A DNA stretch of 45,557 nt, taken from positions 1 through 45,557 of the forward strand of contig CAJTZF010000022.1 of the NCBI GenBank assembly GCA_910584245.1. Reading direction: 5' to 3'. Below, piece after piece: positions 1-8,511 of this stretch. The translations under genes were made by a program, and so were the position numbers. The stretch comes from an uncultured Eubacterium sp. GTDB taxonomy: Bacteria > Bacillota > Clostridia > Lachnospirales > Lachnospiraceae. Every line of letters begins with the position of its first letter. Positions within the stretch are counted from its first letter, which is position 1. The notes beneath the pieces were generated by a model, which saw only the letters and a program-made list of their open reading frames with translations, had not been told where the DNA came from and searched no databases.

Positions 1-13
1 CTCTCCGAGGGTA

Positions 14-144
14 GTATTTGCCGCTGGCAAATACCGTCTGCCTGACGGCATCCGTTTTGGGCAACAGTACCGAATTTAATCTTTTCGGTACCGTTCCATA
101 GGCTTCCTTTTCAGAATTTAGTACCGAATATAAAATTTCGGAAC
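14..144. repeat. Cluster of four short inverted repeats
   Basis: Four palindromes lie within 131 bases. Positions 14-34 have 9-base arms around a 3-base loop (GTATTTGCC/GGCAAATAC). Positions 34-48 have 5-base arms (CCGTC/GACGG). Positions 67-91 have 8-base arms (GTACCGAA/TTCGGTAC). Positions 121-144 repeat the same GTACCGAA motif with one mismatch in the right arm. The last two are spaced 54 bases apart like iterons. They sit just beyond the 3' end of a minus-strand accessory gene. They could be a replication or transfer site of a mobile element, protein-binding iterons or transcription stop structures; the sequence alone does not decide. Confidence 0.6.
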
Positions 145-147
145 CGC

Positions 148-558
148 CTATTCGCCCATTGCAAATGCAAACGCCATCATATCCTCGGATAATTCCGGCT
201 CCTGCATCTGCTCCATTCCGTCCGCACCAGTCTTTTCTATAAGCTTTTCTGCATTGGAATGAACTACTGAGACATACTCACTGAAACTATCTCTGATCTG
301 CTCCTCTAAAACCTTCTGAATCTCTTGTAGCATTTTATGGAATTTTTGTTCCAACGTTCTATCCAGCATCTTCCCAAAAATATCTGTATCCTGTTCTGGC
401 AGAATAGCAGAATCACGCATTGTCCTATCAGTTTCAGGTTGTACCCGTCCGTCAAGAACCGCTACAAACGCATCAGAAAGCATTTTCCCATAAGAACCAT
501 CTTTTCTCGTCATTCCCTGCAAATATTCCCATGTCCTGCGCTGGTTTTCATCTTCCAT
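148..558 (-). CDS. Accessory protein of unknown function, probably N-terminally truncated
   Basis: A 136-residue acidic, helix-rich protein that I do not recognise. Residues about 1-40 contain WEYLQGMTRKDGSYGKML. The middle (about 65-95) looks like an amphipathic helix or short coiled coil, and the C-terminus is rich in Glu and Met. No convincing ribosome binding site precedes the ATG. The frame stays open upstream to about position 600, where a TGA stops it, so this may be the surviving end of a longer gene. It reads toward the palindrome cluster at 14-144 and lies downstream of a tyrosine recombinase, which suggests plasmid or integrative-element origin. Function unknown. Confidence 0.45.
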   Translation of the reverse strand: MEDENQRRTWEYLQGMTRKDGSYGKMLSDAFVAVLDGRVQPETDRTMRDSAILPEQDTDIFGKMLDRTLEQKFHKMLQEIQKVLEEQIRDSFSEYVSVVHSNAEKLIEKTGADGMEQMQEPELSEDMMAFAFAMGE

Positions 559-679
559 GCAGAATTTTATATTGCTGCATTTATAGGTCTGACAATATCA
601 ATTTGCATTTCAAGCAAAGACTTAGGCTGCTACAACTTGTTGCAACAGCCCCATCTTACAATACACAAATCACTATTAA

Positions 680-1627
680 CTACAAAAGTTCATTAAGGAG
701 ATTCATACATTTAATCTTTTGCTGCATGTTTGCCTTGCCGTATACATTGAGAGTAAATGAAACATTTTTATGACCAAGTATTTCTGATAACGATTTAATA
801 TCAAAATCAGAAATTTCAATAGCTCGCACTGCGAAAGTATGTCTTAATTCATGAAAACATATCTTAGGCATATCATATCGCTTTAAGAATCTCGTAAAAT
901 ATTGACGATAGGTTCTTGGTTCTGTCGGCTTTCTCTTTCCTGTCAAATAATAATCATTGGGATTATCTGTATAATACTTCTTAATGACATTCACTAGTAA
1001 TGAGGGGATAGGTATTATTCTTTCAGATGAAATTGACTTGGGTGGTCCGATATGAACATATGATTGTTTCCTTTTCTTGTCATATATTCTTTGAACCGTC
1101 TTATTAACAGATATAGTCTTATCTGAAAGAGAAATGTCTTTCATCTGCAACCCACATAGCTCTCCAATGCGTAAACCAGTAAAAAGAGCAATCAGAATCC
1201 CAGTGGACTTACGATTCATATGCATATATATACACTGAATCAGCTTTTGCTCATCGTCTTTATTTAGAGAAATCACCCTATGTGATGAGTTATCCTTCGG
1301 ATATTCAATCAACTCCCAATTAAGCAACGGAATTACTTTCTGCTTATAAGCATACTCCATAGCTAGTCGAAGGACCAAAATAATATCACGAACAGTTTTT
1401 ACCGTCAAACCTCCTTTCTGATCTAATCTTCCTGAAGCATGTAAATACAAAATATATTTTTGTATTTCTGCTTCATCAATTTTGCCGATTTGCATCTTTC
1501 CAAAGTGCGGAATAAGATGATTTTCCGCAATCAAAGTGAAATTGGCATACGTTGAGGGTGTAATCATAGGCGACTTTTCTTTAAGCCACTGATTAACCAG
1601 CGTTTTGAATTGACTTTTATCAGTCAT
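680..1627 (-). CDS. Tyrosine site-specific recombinase (phage integrase / HsdS-inversion type)
   Basis: 315 residues, a normal length for this family. The N-terminal SAM-like DNA-binding domain spans about residues 5-95 and the catalytic domain about 115-310. Visible active-site residues are Arg153 (GLRIGE), His259 and Arg262 (FHELRH), His286 (LGHKN) and nucleophile Tyr296 (NVYGK). The start is set by an excellent GGAGGTGAT site just before ATG 1627. The gene abuts, head to head, an HsdS specificity cassette that lacks its own start. Recombinases of this kind are known beside type I restriction loci, where they invert hsdS cassettes; that role here is inferred from the neighbour and from family resemblance. 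The catalytic set is intact, so the enzyme is probably active. Confidence 0.9.
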   Translation of the reverse strand: MTDKSQFKTLVNQWLKEKSPMITPSTYANFTLIAENHLIPHFGKMQIGKIDEAEIQKYILYLHASGRLDQKGGLTVKTVRDIILVLRLAMEYAYKQKVIPLLNWELIEYPKDNSSHRVISLNKDDEQKLIQCIYMHMNRKSTGILIALFTGLRIGELCGLQMKDISLSDKTISVNKTVQRIYDKKRKQSYVHIGPPKSISSERIIPIPSLLVNVIKKYYTDNPNDYYLTGKRKPTEPRTYRQYFTRFLKRYDMPKICFHELRHTFAVRAIEISDFDIKSLSEILGHKNVSFTLNVYGKANMQQKIKCMNLLNELL

Positions 1628-1670
1628 ATTGCATCACCTCCAAATTCATCATCGGAAATGTGCGAATTAT

Positions 1671-2309
1671 GTGCAAGAACAAACCTCAAGTAACAGTCTA
1701 GGGGAGAGAGTACCGAAGTTGCGATTTCCGAACACAAAAGGCAATTTCTTTACTGATTATACCCATAATACCGTTCGTGGCTTGTTTACAAAAATTAATC
1801 AAAGAAATACGGAGGGTATTACAAATGTTATAACAAATTCTGCCGAACATGGTCTCATTCCACAAAGAAACTTTTTTGATAAAGATATAGCGGTTGATGG
1901 CAATACAGCTAACTATTATGTAATAAAACCAGGAGATTTCGTTTATAACCCAAGAAAATCAAATCAAGCTCCATATGGACCTTTTAATTGTTACAATTAT
2001 ATGGATGAAGGTATTGTCTCACCATTGTATACTTGTTTGCGTCCCAAAATGAAGGAATATACTGAGTTTTTATTATGGTATTTCAAGTCGCCCGTATGGC
2101 ATTCATATATTTATCACAACGGAGCTCAAGGAGGTGCCCGCCATGACAGGGTAGGGATGACTACAGAATTAATGGACGGTATTCCGATTAATCTTCCAGA
2201 TATAAATGAACAACAAAAAATTGTTTCCTTTTTAAACTTAATTGAACGAAAAATTACTATTCAAAGTAAATTAGTAGATTTTCTGCTACAAAGTCCATTC
2301 TCCGATTAA
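1671..2309 (+). pseudogene. Partial type I restriction specificity subunit (HsdS), single target-recognition domain, start-less cassette
   Basis: The reading frame gives a typical HsdS half. VPKLRFPN opens the domain near 1710, the body is a target recognition domain, and NEQQKIVSFLNLIERKI near 2205-2260 is the conserved start of a helical spacer. It stops at PFSD, well short of the usual second domain. There is no credible start codon or ribosome binding site: the frame simply runs into the recombinase start at 1627-1629, so no promoter fits except inside the recombinase gene. This is what a silent, promoterless cassette of a shuffling hsdS locus looks like. hsdM and hsdR are not in the window. 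The alternative is a simple deletion remnant. Confidence 0.75.
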
Positions 2310-2691
2310 TATCCAACTTGTCTTCTTCTGTCCCATTAAAGTACATTTTTAGAACATCTTGATTAACTATTGGCAGTTCACAAGTACTTATGAAAAAATG
2401 CGATTGCTGAATTTTTGTTTTAAATTCATTTTTTTCCTTAATAAAATAATTTGATAAACTATATAACATCCTATTCTGTAACAAAAAAGAATAATTGGCT
2501 TTACACAAATGAAGAAATAGTATGTTAACCCATAATGTCATTAGATTTATGACATATAATGTTAGAACTTTATTATTATTAAAATGCTCCAACCCACACC
2601 CTTCCCATAATTTTGAAAGAAACTGAAATAGGGCATACATCTTTTCTGAATTAAAACATATTTTTCTATAATCATTTTCTTTGCGTTCCAT
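2257..2691 (-). CDS. Hypothetical protein, 144 residues, AT-rich
   Basis: A well-formed gene with a GAGGAGG site seven bases before ATG 2691. I do not recognise the product. It is rich in Phe, Leu, Asn and Lys, with a hydrophobic helix near residues 45-65 (LTLYVINLMTLW, LFLHLC) that is probably buried rather than a true membrane span. The last dozen or so codons overlap, antisense, the 3' end of the HsdS cassette. That suggests the HsdS break point fell inside this gene or just beside it. Base composition is much more AT-rich than the core genes, in line with acquisition by transfer. It could be a small accessory protein of the same island. Confidence 0.55.
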   Translation of the reverse strand: MERKENDYRKICFNSEKMYALFQFLSKLWEGCGLEHFNNNKVLTLYVINLMTLWVNILFLHLCKANYSFLLQNRMLYSLSNYFIKEKNEFKTKIQQSHFFISTCELPIVNQDVLKMYFNGTEEDKLDINRRMDFVAENLLIYFE

Positions 2692-2812
2692 TTTTCCTCC
2701 TCAATACTTTTTACATCAAAATAAAAACATATTATTTTAGCAAATAAAAGCCATGGACACCATGCCTATAGCTTTATTTTACCAATAAATTCCACAAAAT
2801 GAAATGACTTTT

Positions 2813-3612
2813 TTACTGCCTCTTTATCCTTCTAAAAGGATCATCCACTTTCCAGACAATCTCTATTTCATCCTCCCCATAGACAATCACTTTCTCAACC
2901 AGCATTTTTAATTTATCCAGATCAAAATTATCTAATGCCGAAATTTCCTGCAAATCCGCATCACAAACCCCGGTATCGTCTGATATGCTCTGAAGGCTTT
3001 CCAGTTCTTCCATTGCGTCCTCTCTTATCCCCTCCAATTCTTCCAGCCTTTGCTTGCCTTTTTCGATTTTCACTATATACCCTTCCCTGCTAAGCGAACC
3101 GGCTTTGTACTGCTCATAAAGGGATAACTTTGTATTTTTCCACTGCTGCATTTCCCTCTCACTGTCGGCAATCAGTTTTTCAAGGACTGCTTTTCTTTCA
3201 TCCCTGCCAGAATCCTTTCTTGCGGTTCTCTGCTCCATCATTACATCTGCCATATTTCTTACCTGACACAGTACGGCGTTCTCTAAATCCTCCTGCCAGA
3301 TATTGGCTTTCTGGCAGGCGTTTTCCCTCTGCTGGATACGGCTGTTGCAATAATAACGGTTCCTTGATTTAACCCGGAGCTGCATAACCTTTCCACAATG
3401 CCCACAGATAAAAAATGAATTTCTCCTTTTCATTCTTTTTCCTTTTACACCATCATGGGAAACCCTGCAGCTTGCTTTGTCAAACAGTTCCTGTGATACC
3501 AGCGGCTCATGGTGGTTATCCACAATAATCCAGTTTTCCCTCTCTTGTGCTACTATCTTTTTACCGGTGTCCATCCCGCATTTTGTCCGGTTCCACAGCA
3601 GCCGTCCCAGTG
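2813..3612 (-). pseudogene. Large serine recombinase, C-terminal remnant
   Basis: The frame encodes the end of the recombinase domain (LLWNRTKCGMDTGKK, then VDNHHEPLVSQELFDKA) followed by a zinc ribbon (CGHCG ... YYCNSR ... C at about residues 57-87 of the ATG-initiated part). After this comes a long charged coiled coil (about 110-200) and a C-terminal tail ending DDPFRRIKRQ. This is the TnpX/Tn4451-like large serine recombinase layout. The N-terminal catalytic resolvase domain, with its nucleophilic Ser, is missing entirely. The frame fuses at about 3600-3620 with the 3' end of the acetyltransferase gene, so the first half was lost in a deletion or insertion. It cannot catalyse recombination. 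It shows that a conjugative or mobilisable transposon once sat here. Confidence 0.85.
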
Positions 3613-3620
3613 AGCTACAA

Positions 3621-4382
3621 TCAACAAACGGGAAATTGCTTTTCTAATAATTTCAAAAACCTCTTGTCATTCATCTGCTCATTTGTAATATAGTTACCAT
3701 CAAAAAATAATGCATAAGTGGTAATCGGTGTTGGAGCGTTTTGTGCGTCCTCTTTGTTCTGTAAATGAATCGACTTAAATTTTATAGATTTCTCTTTTGC
3801 AATGTTTTCAATTACAGGAACATATTTTGCATTAAACGGACACTGGTTAGTGTAATACAAGACATATCCCATCTCATCAATATGAGGGTGTTTCGCACAT
3901 TCTTTGAATTTTGGCAATAAAGCATTTTCTGTAAAAGGTAAATGCCATAACTGAATACCATTATCCGCTTCATCACTAATGGAAAAACCTTTGTATTTTA
4001 GGAATTTAGGGTCAGCCAGAAACGGTTTTTTCTTTGCCGCAGACAATATGCATAGTCCTTTTTTTCCTTTGTTTTTGCTATCTTCAATGCAAGTATTTAG
4101 TAGTTCTGCCCCATAACCATGTCCTTTGAAAGAGCCGGCCACCCATAAACAATCAATATACATATACCCATCTGCGACAATGGGATTCCACGCATTTTCA
4201 GCAGGTATATATTCGATAAAGCACTTTCCTCGCTGTTCGCTTTTTAAGAAAACTAAACCATCATCAAAACGTTCTTTTAGCCAACTCTTTTTTGACAACA
4301 CTTGAATATCCTTATTGTTTGAAAGCGCGCAACATATATGTTCTTTTTGTATATTGTCGTTTGTTACTCTAATATATTCCAT
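3621..4382 (-). CDS. yoaP: GNAT family acetyltransferase with C-terminal YoaP domain
   Basis: 253 residues from ATG 4382, chosen because GGAGGTAGCC lies just before it; an in-frame ATG 24 bases upstream has no such site. Residues 1-150 are a GNAT fold with the acetyl-CoA loop as GSFKGHGYGAEL. Residues about 155-250 match the YoaP-like domain, recognisable by YYTNQCPFNAKY and a thioredoxin-like arrangement. Family members acetylate small molecules or proteins, and the substrate is unknown. The 3' end of this gene is fused to a decapitated serine recombinase, so it may have been cargo of a mobile element or a bystander next to it. The gene itself appears complete. The symbol follows the Bacillus homologue and is by domain architecture only. 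Confidence 0.75.
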   Translation of the reverse strand: MEYIRVTNDNIQKEHICCALSNNKDIQVLSKKSWLKERFDDGLVFLKSEQRGKCFIEYIPAENAWNPIVADGYMYIDCLWVAGSFKGHGYGAELLNTCIEDSKNKGKKGLCILSAAKKKPFLADPKFLKYKGFSISDEADNGIQLWHLPFTENALLPKFKECAKHPHIDEMGYVLYYTNQCPFNAKYVPVIENIAKEKSIKFKSIHLQNKEDAQNAPTPITTYALFFDGNYITNEQMNDKRFLKLLEKQFPVC

Positions 4383-4542
4383 AAGGCTACCTCCGTAAAT
4401 TCCCACTTGCCGTTGCTTTATTCGGAACTTGAACAGGGAACAACAAGACGGGATTTTATGCTTTCCCCAGTCTGAGGGTATATCTGTCGTAAATTAGAAT
4501 AACGTAGGGCTGACGTCCAGCTCTTATTTTCGTACATAAGCA

Positions 4543-5811
4543 TTATTTCAGCGCTTGTGCCAGGTCATCTATTATATCCTGCACATGTTCGATTCCCACA
4601 GAAAGCCGGATCAGATCCGGGCCGACGCCTGCAGCCATAAGTTCCTCGTCACTCATTTGCCTGTGCGTGGCAGAAGCCGGATGGAGTACACAGGTGTGGG
4701 CATCCGCTACATGCGTCGCAATCATCGCAACTTTCAGCTTCGCCATAAACTTCTCCGCAGCGCTCCTGCCGCCCTTTATCCCAAACGAAACAACACCGCA
4801 CGTTCCATCCGGCAAATATTTCTTCGCCCGCTCATAGTATTTATTTCCCGGAAGTCCTGGGTAATTCACCCACTCCACGCAGTCGTGCGCCTCAAGGAAT
4901 TCCGCCACCCGCTGTGCGTTTTCACAATGCCTCGGCATACGCACATGAAGCGATTCCAAACCGAGATTCAGCAAATACGCGTTCATAGGCGCCTGAACGG
5001 ATCCCAGATCCCTCATAAGTTGTGCGGTCGCTTTCGTGATGAACGCCCCTTCCAGCCCAAATTTCTCCACATAAGTAATGCCGTGATAGGACTCATCCGG
5101 CGTTGTAAGTCCGGGGAACTTATCCGCGTGGGCGGTCCAGTCAAATTTACCGGAATCAACGATACAGCCGCCGACCGTGGCATCGTGCCCATCCAGATAT
5201 TTCGTCGTCGAATGTATGACAATATCCGCTCCCCACTCGAACGGACGACAATGAACCGGAGTGGCAAACGTATTATCTACGATAAGCGGAACCCCGTGGT
5301 CGTGGGCTGCCTTGGCAAACCTCTCGATATCAAGTACAATAAGTGCGGGGTTCGCAATCGTCTCACCAAATACGGCTTTTGTATTCGGGCGAAAAGCCGC
5401 CTCAAGTTCTTCGTCAGAACAATCCGGATCGACAAATGTAAATTCAATTCCCATCCGTTTCATCGTAACTGCAAACAGGTTGTATGTCCCTCCGTAAATC
5501 GTCGAGGAGGAGACGACATGGTCCCCCGCGCTGCAAATATTAAAAACAGAAAAGAACGACGCCGCCTGGCCGGAAGACGTAAGCATCGCTGCCGTCCCTC
5601 CCTCAAGAGCACAGATTTTAGCCGCCACAAAATCATTTGTCGGGTTCTGCAGCCGGGAATAAAAATATCCCTGCGCCTCCAAATCAAATAATTTCCCCAT
5701 ATCCTCGCTCGTATCATATTTGAATGTAGTGCTCTGGATAATCGGAATCATTCGTGATTCGCCGTTTTTGGGTTCATACCCTGCCTGAATGCATTTCGTC
5801 TCTCTTTTCAT
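4543..5811 (-). CDS. metY: O-acetylhomoserine sulfhydrylase (O-acetylhomoserine aminocarboxypropyltransferase)
   Basis: About 422 residues, the usual length of the Cys/Met-metabolism PLP enzyme family. It converts O-acetylhomoserine and sulfide to homocysteine in the cytosol. Visible marks are the start (KCIQAGYEP), SRLQNPTN, SSGQAASF, the Asp of the cofactor pocket (VDNTFATP) and the PLP-binding Lys in HSTTKYLDGH near residue 205. ATG 5811 is preferred over the ATG at 5817 because GGAAGG is 9 bases from the former and only 3 from the latter; both are in frame. The gene appears monocistronic, with its own promoter at 5879-5907. No SAM riboswitch or T-box is visible in the roughly 60-base leader. 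Confidence 0.93.
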   Translation of the reverse strand: MKRETKCIQAGYEPKNGESRMIPIIQSTTFKYDTSEDMGKLFDLEAQGYFYSRLQNPTNDFVAAKICALEGGTAAMLTSSGQAASFFSVFNICSAGDHVVSSSTIYGGTYNLFAVTMKRMGIEFTFVDPDCSDEELEAAFRPNTKAVFGETIANPALIVLDIERFAKAAHDHGVPLIVDNTFATPVHCRPFEWGADIVIHSTTKYLDGHDATVGGCIVDSGKFDWTAHADKFPGLTTPDESYHGITYVEKFGLEGAFITKATAQLMRDLGSVQAPMNAYLLNLGLESLHVRMPRHCENAQRVAEFLEAHDCVEWVNYPGLPGNKYYERAKKYLPDGTCGVVSFGIKGGRSAAEKFMAKLKVAMIATHVADAHTCVLHPASATHRQMSDEELMAAGVGPDLIRLSVGIEHVQDIIDDLAQALK

Positions 5812-5878
5812 GGTCATTTACCTTCCTCTCTTGCAATTCATTCGTTATTACATGTCATATGAAAACCTATTCCTAACC

Positions 5879-5907
5879 AGTATACCATTTTGTACAGCAA
5901 TGCACAA
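5879..5907 (-). promoter_or_regulatory. Predicted sigma-A promoter of metY
   Basis: On the minus strand a -35 TTGTGC (5902-5907) and a -10 TATACT (5879-5884) are separated by 17 bases, about 65 bases before the metY start. The elements fit the consensus well for a vegetative promoter. The downstream end of the cad-type operon is only about 10 bases away, so read-through from it is also possible. Confidence 0.5.
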
Positions 5908-5916
5908 CAGCAAATG

Positions 5917-7866
5917 TCACGAATGATCTGGATTCGTCCGCATCGCGTTCAAAATCGCGAGCACGGCCACACCTACATCTGCAAATACAGCCTCCCACAT
6001 ATTCGCCACGCCAAATGCGCCGAGCAGCAGCACAAACAGCTTCACCCCAAGGGCAAATACAATATTCTGGCGGACAATCTTCATCGTTTTCCTCGAGATG
6101 CGTATGACAGACTCCAGTTTGGATAGATCATCCTCCATCAAAACGACGTCCGCCGCCTCAATGGCCGCATCGGACCCCATACTGCCCATTGCGATACCGA
6201 TATCCGAACGGGTAATAACCGGCGCATCATTGATGCCGTCGCCTGCAAACGCCACATACTTACCCGGTTCGCATGTCCCGATAAGCTCCTCAAGCTTACT
6301 CACCTTATCCCCCGGCAGAAGTTCCGTATAGGCCTCGTCCATTCCAAGCTGCTCCGCCACTGCCTCTCCCACTTCCTTCCTGTCGCCGGTCAACATAACC
6401 ATTTTTCTGACGCCCGCCTTTTTCAACGCGGCAAGCGCTTCCTTAACCCCCGGCTTTACCTGGTCGGAAATATAAATGCAGCCCGCATATCTTCCATCGT
6501 ACCCCACATATACGGCAGTACTTGCCCGGCGGTCCTTATTTTCACTGTCCGCGCCTGTGGAATCTCCTATTTCCTCTTTGGGCACGGCAATGCCTTGTTC
6601 CACGAGCAACTTCCTTTTTCCTGCAAAAGCCTTCCTGCCATTGAGAGTCCCCTTCATCCCATAACCTGCTATTTCCTCCACACCAGACGCCTCTACGTCA
6701 TCCTCCCCTGCCTCCCCACTGGCCTCATAAGCCCGCTGGATCGACATCGCAATCGGGTGCTTCGAATACCTTTCAAGGCATGCCGCCAGTTTGAGCGGCT
6801 CCATCCCCTCTTCCGGCCGGACCTCCGACACTTCAAACTCGCCAAGCGTAAGCGTCCCGGTCTTGTCAAATACCATCGTGTCCATCGCCGAAACCATCTC
6901 CAGGTAGTTACTCCCCTTTATGAGTATTCCCCTCTTAGACGCCGCCCCAATTCCGCCAAAAAAGCTCAGAGGCACCGAGATGACAAGCGCGCACGGACAG
7001 GAAATAACGAGAAAAATACAGCCTCTCTGAATCCAGTCTCCAAAACCACCGCCCAGAACAAATGGAGGCGCCAAGGCAATAAGCAGCGCACAGATCACAA
7101 CAACCGGCGTATAATATCTTGCGAATTTGGTTATAAAATTCTCCACCTTCGCTTTCCTTGAGCTGGCATTCTCCACCATCTCCAAAATTTTTGCCACCGT
7201 ACAGTCATCGAACTCCTTCGTCACCTGTACCCGCAGCACACCGCCACCATTGACACATCCGCTGATCACTTCTTCTCCCCCGCCCACCTTGCGCGGTACG
7301 GATTCCCCTGTAAGCGCGCTCGTATCCATAAACGAGCTTCCCTCCAAAACGACGCCGTCGAGCGGAACCTTTTCCCCAGGCTTTACTACAATAATGCTGC
7401 CGGGCTCTACCTCGTCCGGATCCATTCTCTCCACCTGTCCGTCAACTTCTACATTGGCATATTCCGGGCAAATATCCATCAATTCGGCAATCGACTGGCG
7501 GGAGCGGTTCACGGCGTAGCTCTGGAACAGCTCGCCAACCTGGTAAAACAGCATGACCGCTACAGCTTCCGAGTACTCACCGATGCCAAATGCGCCAAAC
7601 GTGGCAATGCACATTAGAAAATTTTCGTCAAATACCTGACCGTGCCCGATGTTTACGACCGCCTTTTTCACAACATCACCGCCGATGACTACATAGGGCA
7701 CTAAATAGATCAAAAACTCGATCCATCTCCCATACGTCATCTGTCCAAACAGCTCCTCCTCATCGACCAGACCCGTGTGGAACAGCGTAAACAAAACAGC
7801 GAAAATTGCGGCTGCCACAACAATGCGGGCCAGCATATGTTTTTGTTTTTCCGTCACGCAAATCAC
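5917..7866 (-). CDS. cadA: Heavy-metal translocating P1B-type ATPase (Cd/Zn/Pb class)
   Basis: 649 residues starting at GTG 7866, which overlaps the upstream stop as GTGA. An inner membrane pump exporting a soft or borderline metal. All hallmarks are present: TGES near 186 (actuator), CPC near 290 in the metal-transport helix, DKTGT near 334 (phosphorylated Asp), a conserved HP pair (KHPIAMS) and GDGIND near 560. The CPC motif and the end of the protein fit the Cd/Zn/Pb subgroup better than Cu pumps; substrate is inference. The usual N-terminal metal-binding domain is absent and is supplied by the small separate gene immediately upstream. Under ArsR-type control. Confidence 0.92.
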   Translation of the reverse strand: MICVTEKQKHMLARIVVAAAIFAVLFTLFHTGLVDEEELFGQMTYGRWIEFLIYLVPYVVIGGDVVKKAVVNIGHGQVFDENFLMCIATFGAFGIGEYSEAVAVMLFYQVGELFQSYAVNRSRQSIAELMDICPEYANVEVDGQVERMDPDEVEPGSIIVVKPGEKVPLDGVVLEGSSFMDTSALTGESVPRKVGGGEEVISGCVNGGGVLRVQVTKEFDDCTVAKILEMVENASSRKAKVENFITKFARYYTPVVVICALLIALAPPFVLGGGFGDWIQRGCIFLVISCPCALVISVPLSFFGGIGAASKRGILIKGSNYLEMVSAMDTMVFDKTGTLTLGEFEVSEVRPEEGMEPLKLAACLERYSKHPIAMSIQRAYEASGEAGEDDVEASGVEEIAGYGMKGTLNGRKAFAGKRKLLVEQGIAVPKEEIGDSTGADSENKDRRASTAVYVGYDGRYAGCIYISDQVKPGVKEALAALKKAGVRKMVMLTGDRKEVGEAVAEQLGMDEAYTELLPGDKVSKLEELIGTCEPGKYVAFAGDGINDAPVITRSDIGIAMGSMGSDAAIEAADVVLMEDDLSKLESVIRISRKTMKIVRQNIVFALGVKLFVLLLGAFGVANMWEAVFADVGVAVLAILNAMRTNPDHS

Positions 7867-8090
7867 CTCTCAAAATAACAATCTGGTTCTACCTTCTGGC
7901 ACGCCTTCTCCGCAAGCCCAACAATTTCGTCAAACCGGTCGTCATCCGCTACGAGCGTGAGCTTCTGCGCCATAAAACTAACGACAGCGCGCTCTACCCC
8001 CTCAATTTTATTGATCGCAAGTTCCATTTTTGCCGCGCAGTTAGCGCAATCCAGATTAACAATTGCAAATTTCTTTTTCATTTTCCTCAT
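7863..8090 (-). CDS. Stand-alone heavy-metal-associated (HMA) domain protein
   Basis: 75 residues forming a single HMA (ferredoxin-like) domain. The metal-binding loop is LDCANCA, the equivalent of GMxCxxC, followed by the usual IEGVERAVVSF strand. It overlaps both neighbours by four bases (ATGA with the regulator, GTGA with the ATPase), so the three are translationally coupled. It most likely takes the role of the N-terminal domain that CadA-type pumps normally carry in the same chain, delivering or sensing metal for the pump. Two good starts (codons 1 and 4) exist; the first overlaps the regulator stop. Confidence 0.88.
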   Translation of the reverse strand: MRKMKKKFAIVNLDCANCAAKMELAINKIEGVERAVVSFMAQKLTLVADDDRFDEIVGLAEKACQKVEPDCYFER

Positions 8091-8455
8091 TCCTTTCCTT
8101 CTGAAATATGTTCCATACCCTGACTGAGTATTGACATAACATGCTGGTCTGCCAAAGAATATATGACGGATTTCCCCTCTCTCCTATTCTTTACCAGTTT
8201 ATTCTGCTTCAATACCCGGAGCTGGTGGGAAATCGCCGACTGGTTCATATTGAGCACATCCGCAATATCGCACACACACATCTCCGACCGAAGCAGAAGA
8301 CACATGATTTTGAGCCGGGTAGAATCTCCAAAAATTTTGTATAGATCCGCCAGATCATACAGTTTATCCTCCTCTGGCATCTCTTCCTTCCAAAGACTTA
8401 CCATATCATAGTGATGATGGGCAGTCTCACAACAATCCGCCATCTTTTCTCCCAT
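8087..8455 (-). CDS. cadC: ArsR/SmtB family metal-responsive repressor (CadC-like)
   Basis: 122 residues from ATG 8455, with AAGGAGGTC just upstream. The winged helix shows KIFGDSTRLKIMCLL, then the recognition helix MNQSAISHQLRVLK. Candidate metal ligands are the N-terminal CC pair with HHH (residues about 8-15), the helix-3 motif SEMCVCDIAD (Cys-x-Cys, as in CadC/ArsR) and His/Glu near the C-terminus. Members bind DNA without metal and release it when Cd, Pb or Zn is bound. It is the first gene of the pump operon and should autoregulate through the 12-2-12-type operator at 8482-8501. The gene symbol is by analogy; the true inducing metal is unknown. Confidence 0.85.
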   Translation of the reverse strand: MGEKMADCCETAHHHYDMVSLWKEEMPEEDKLYDLADLYKIFGDSTRLKIMCLLLRSEMCVCDIADVLNMNQSAISHQLRVLKQNKLVKNRREGKSVIYSLADQHVMSILSQGMEHISEGKE

Positions 8456-8481
8456 ATTTGACCTCCTTGTATTTATTATTC

Positions 8482-8501
8482 ATATGAACATCTATTCATA
8501 T
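8482..8501. promoter_or_regulatory. SmtB/CadC-type operator
   Basis: ATATGAACA-TC-TATTCATAT is an imperfect inverted repeat (one mismatch) with the spacing and core (TGAACA...TTCA) of known ArsR/SmtB operators. It lies just downstream of the predicted -10 of the arsR-type gene, where a bound repressor would block transcription. A second TGTTCAT half-site follows at 8501-8507 and forms a wider inverted repeat with ATGAACAT. Confidence 0.75.
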
Positions 8502-8511
8502 GTTCATTAAT

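Noticed and set aside
4555..5691. Long plus-strand open frame opposite metY
   Set aside because: It is the antisense shadow of a well-supported enzyme gene, has no ribosome binding site, and its Arg/His-rich translation resembles no protein.
5812..5880. Possible SAM riboswitch or T-box upstream of metY
   Set aside because: The leader is only about 60 bases, too short for either, and lacks their conserved cores.
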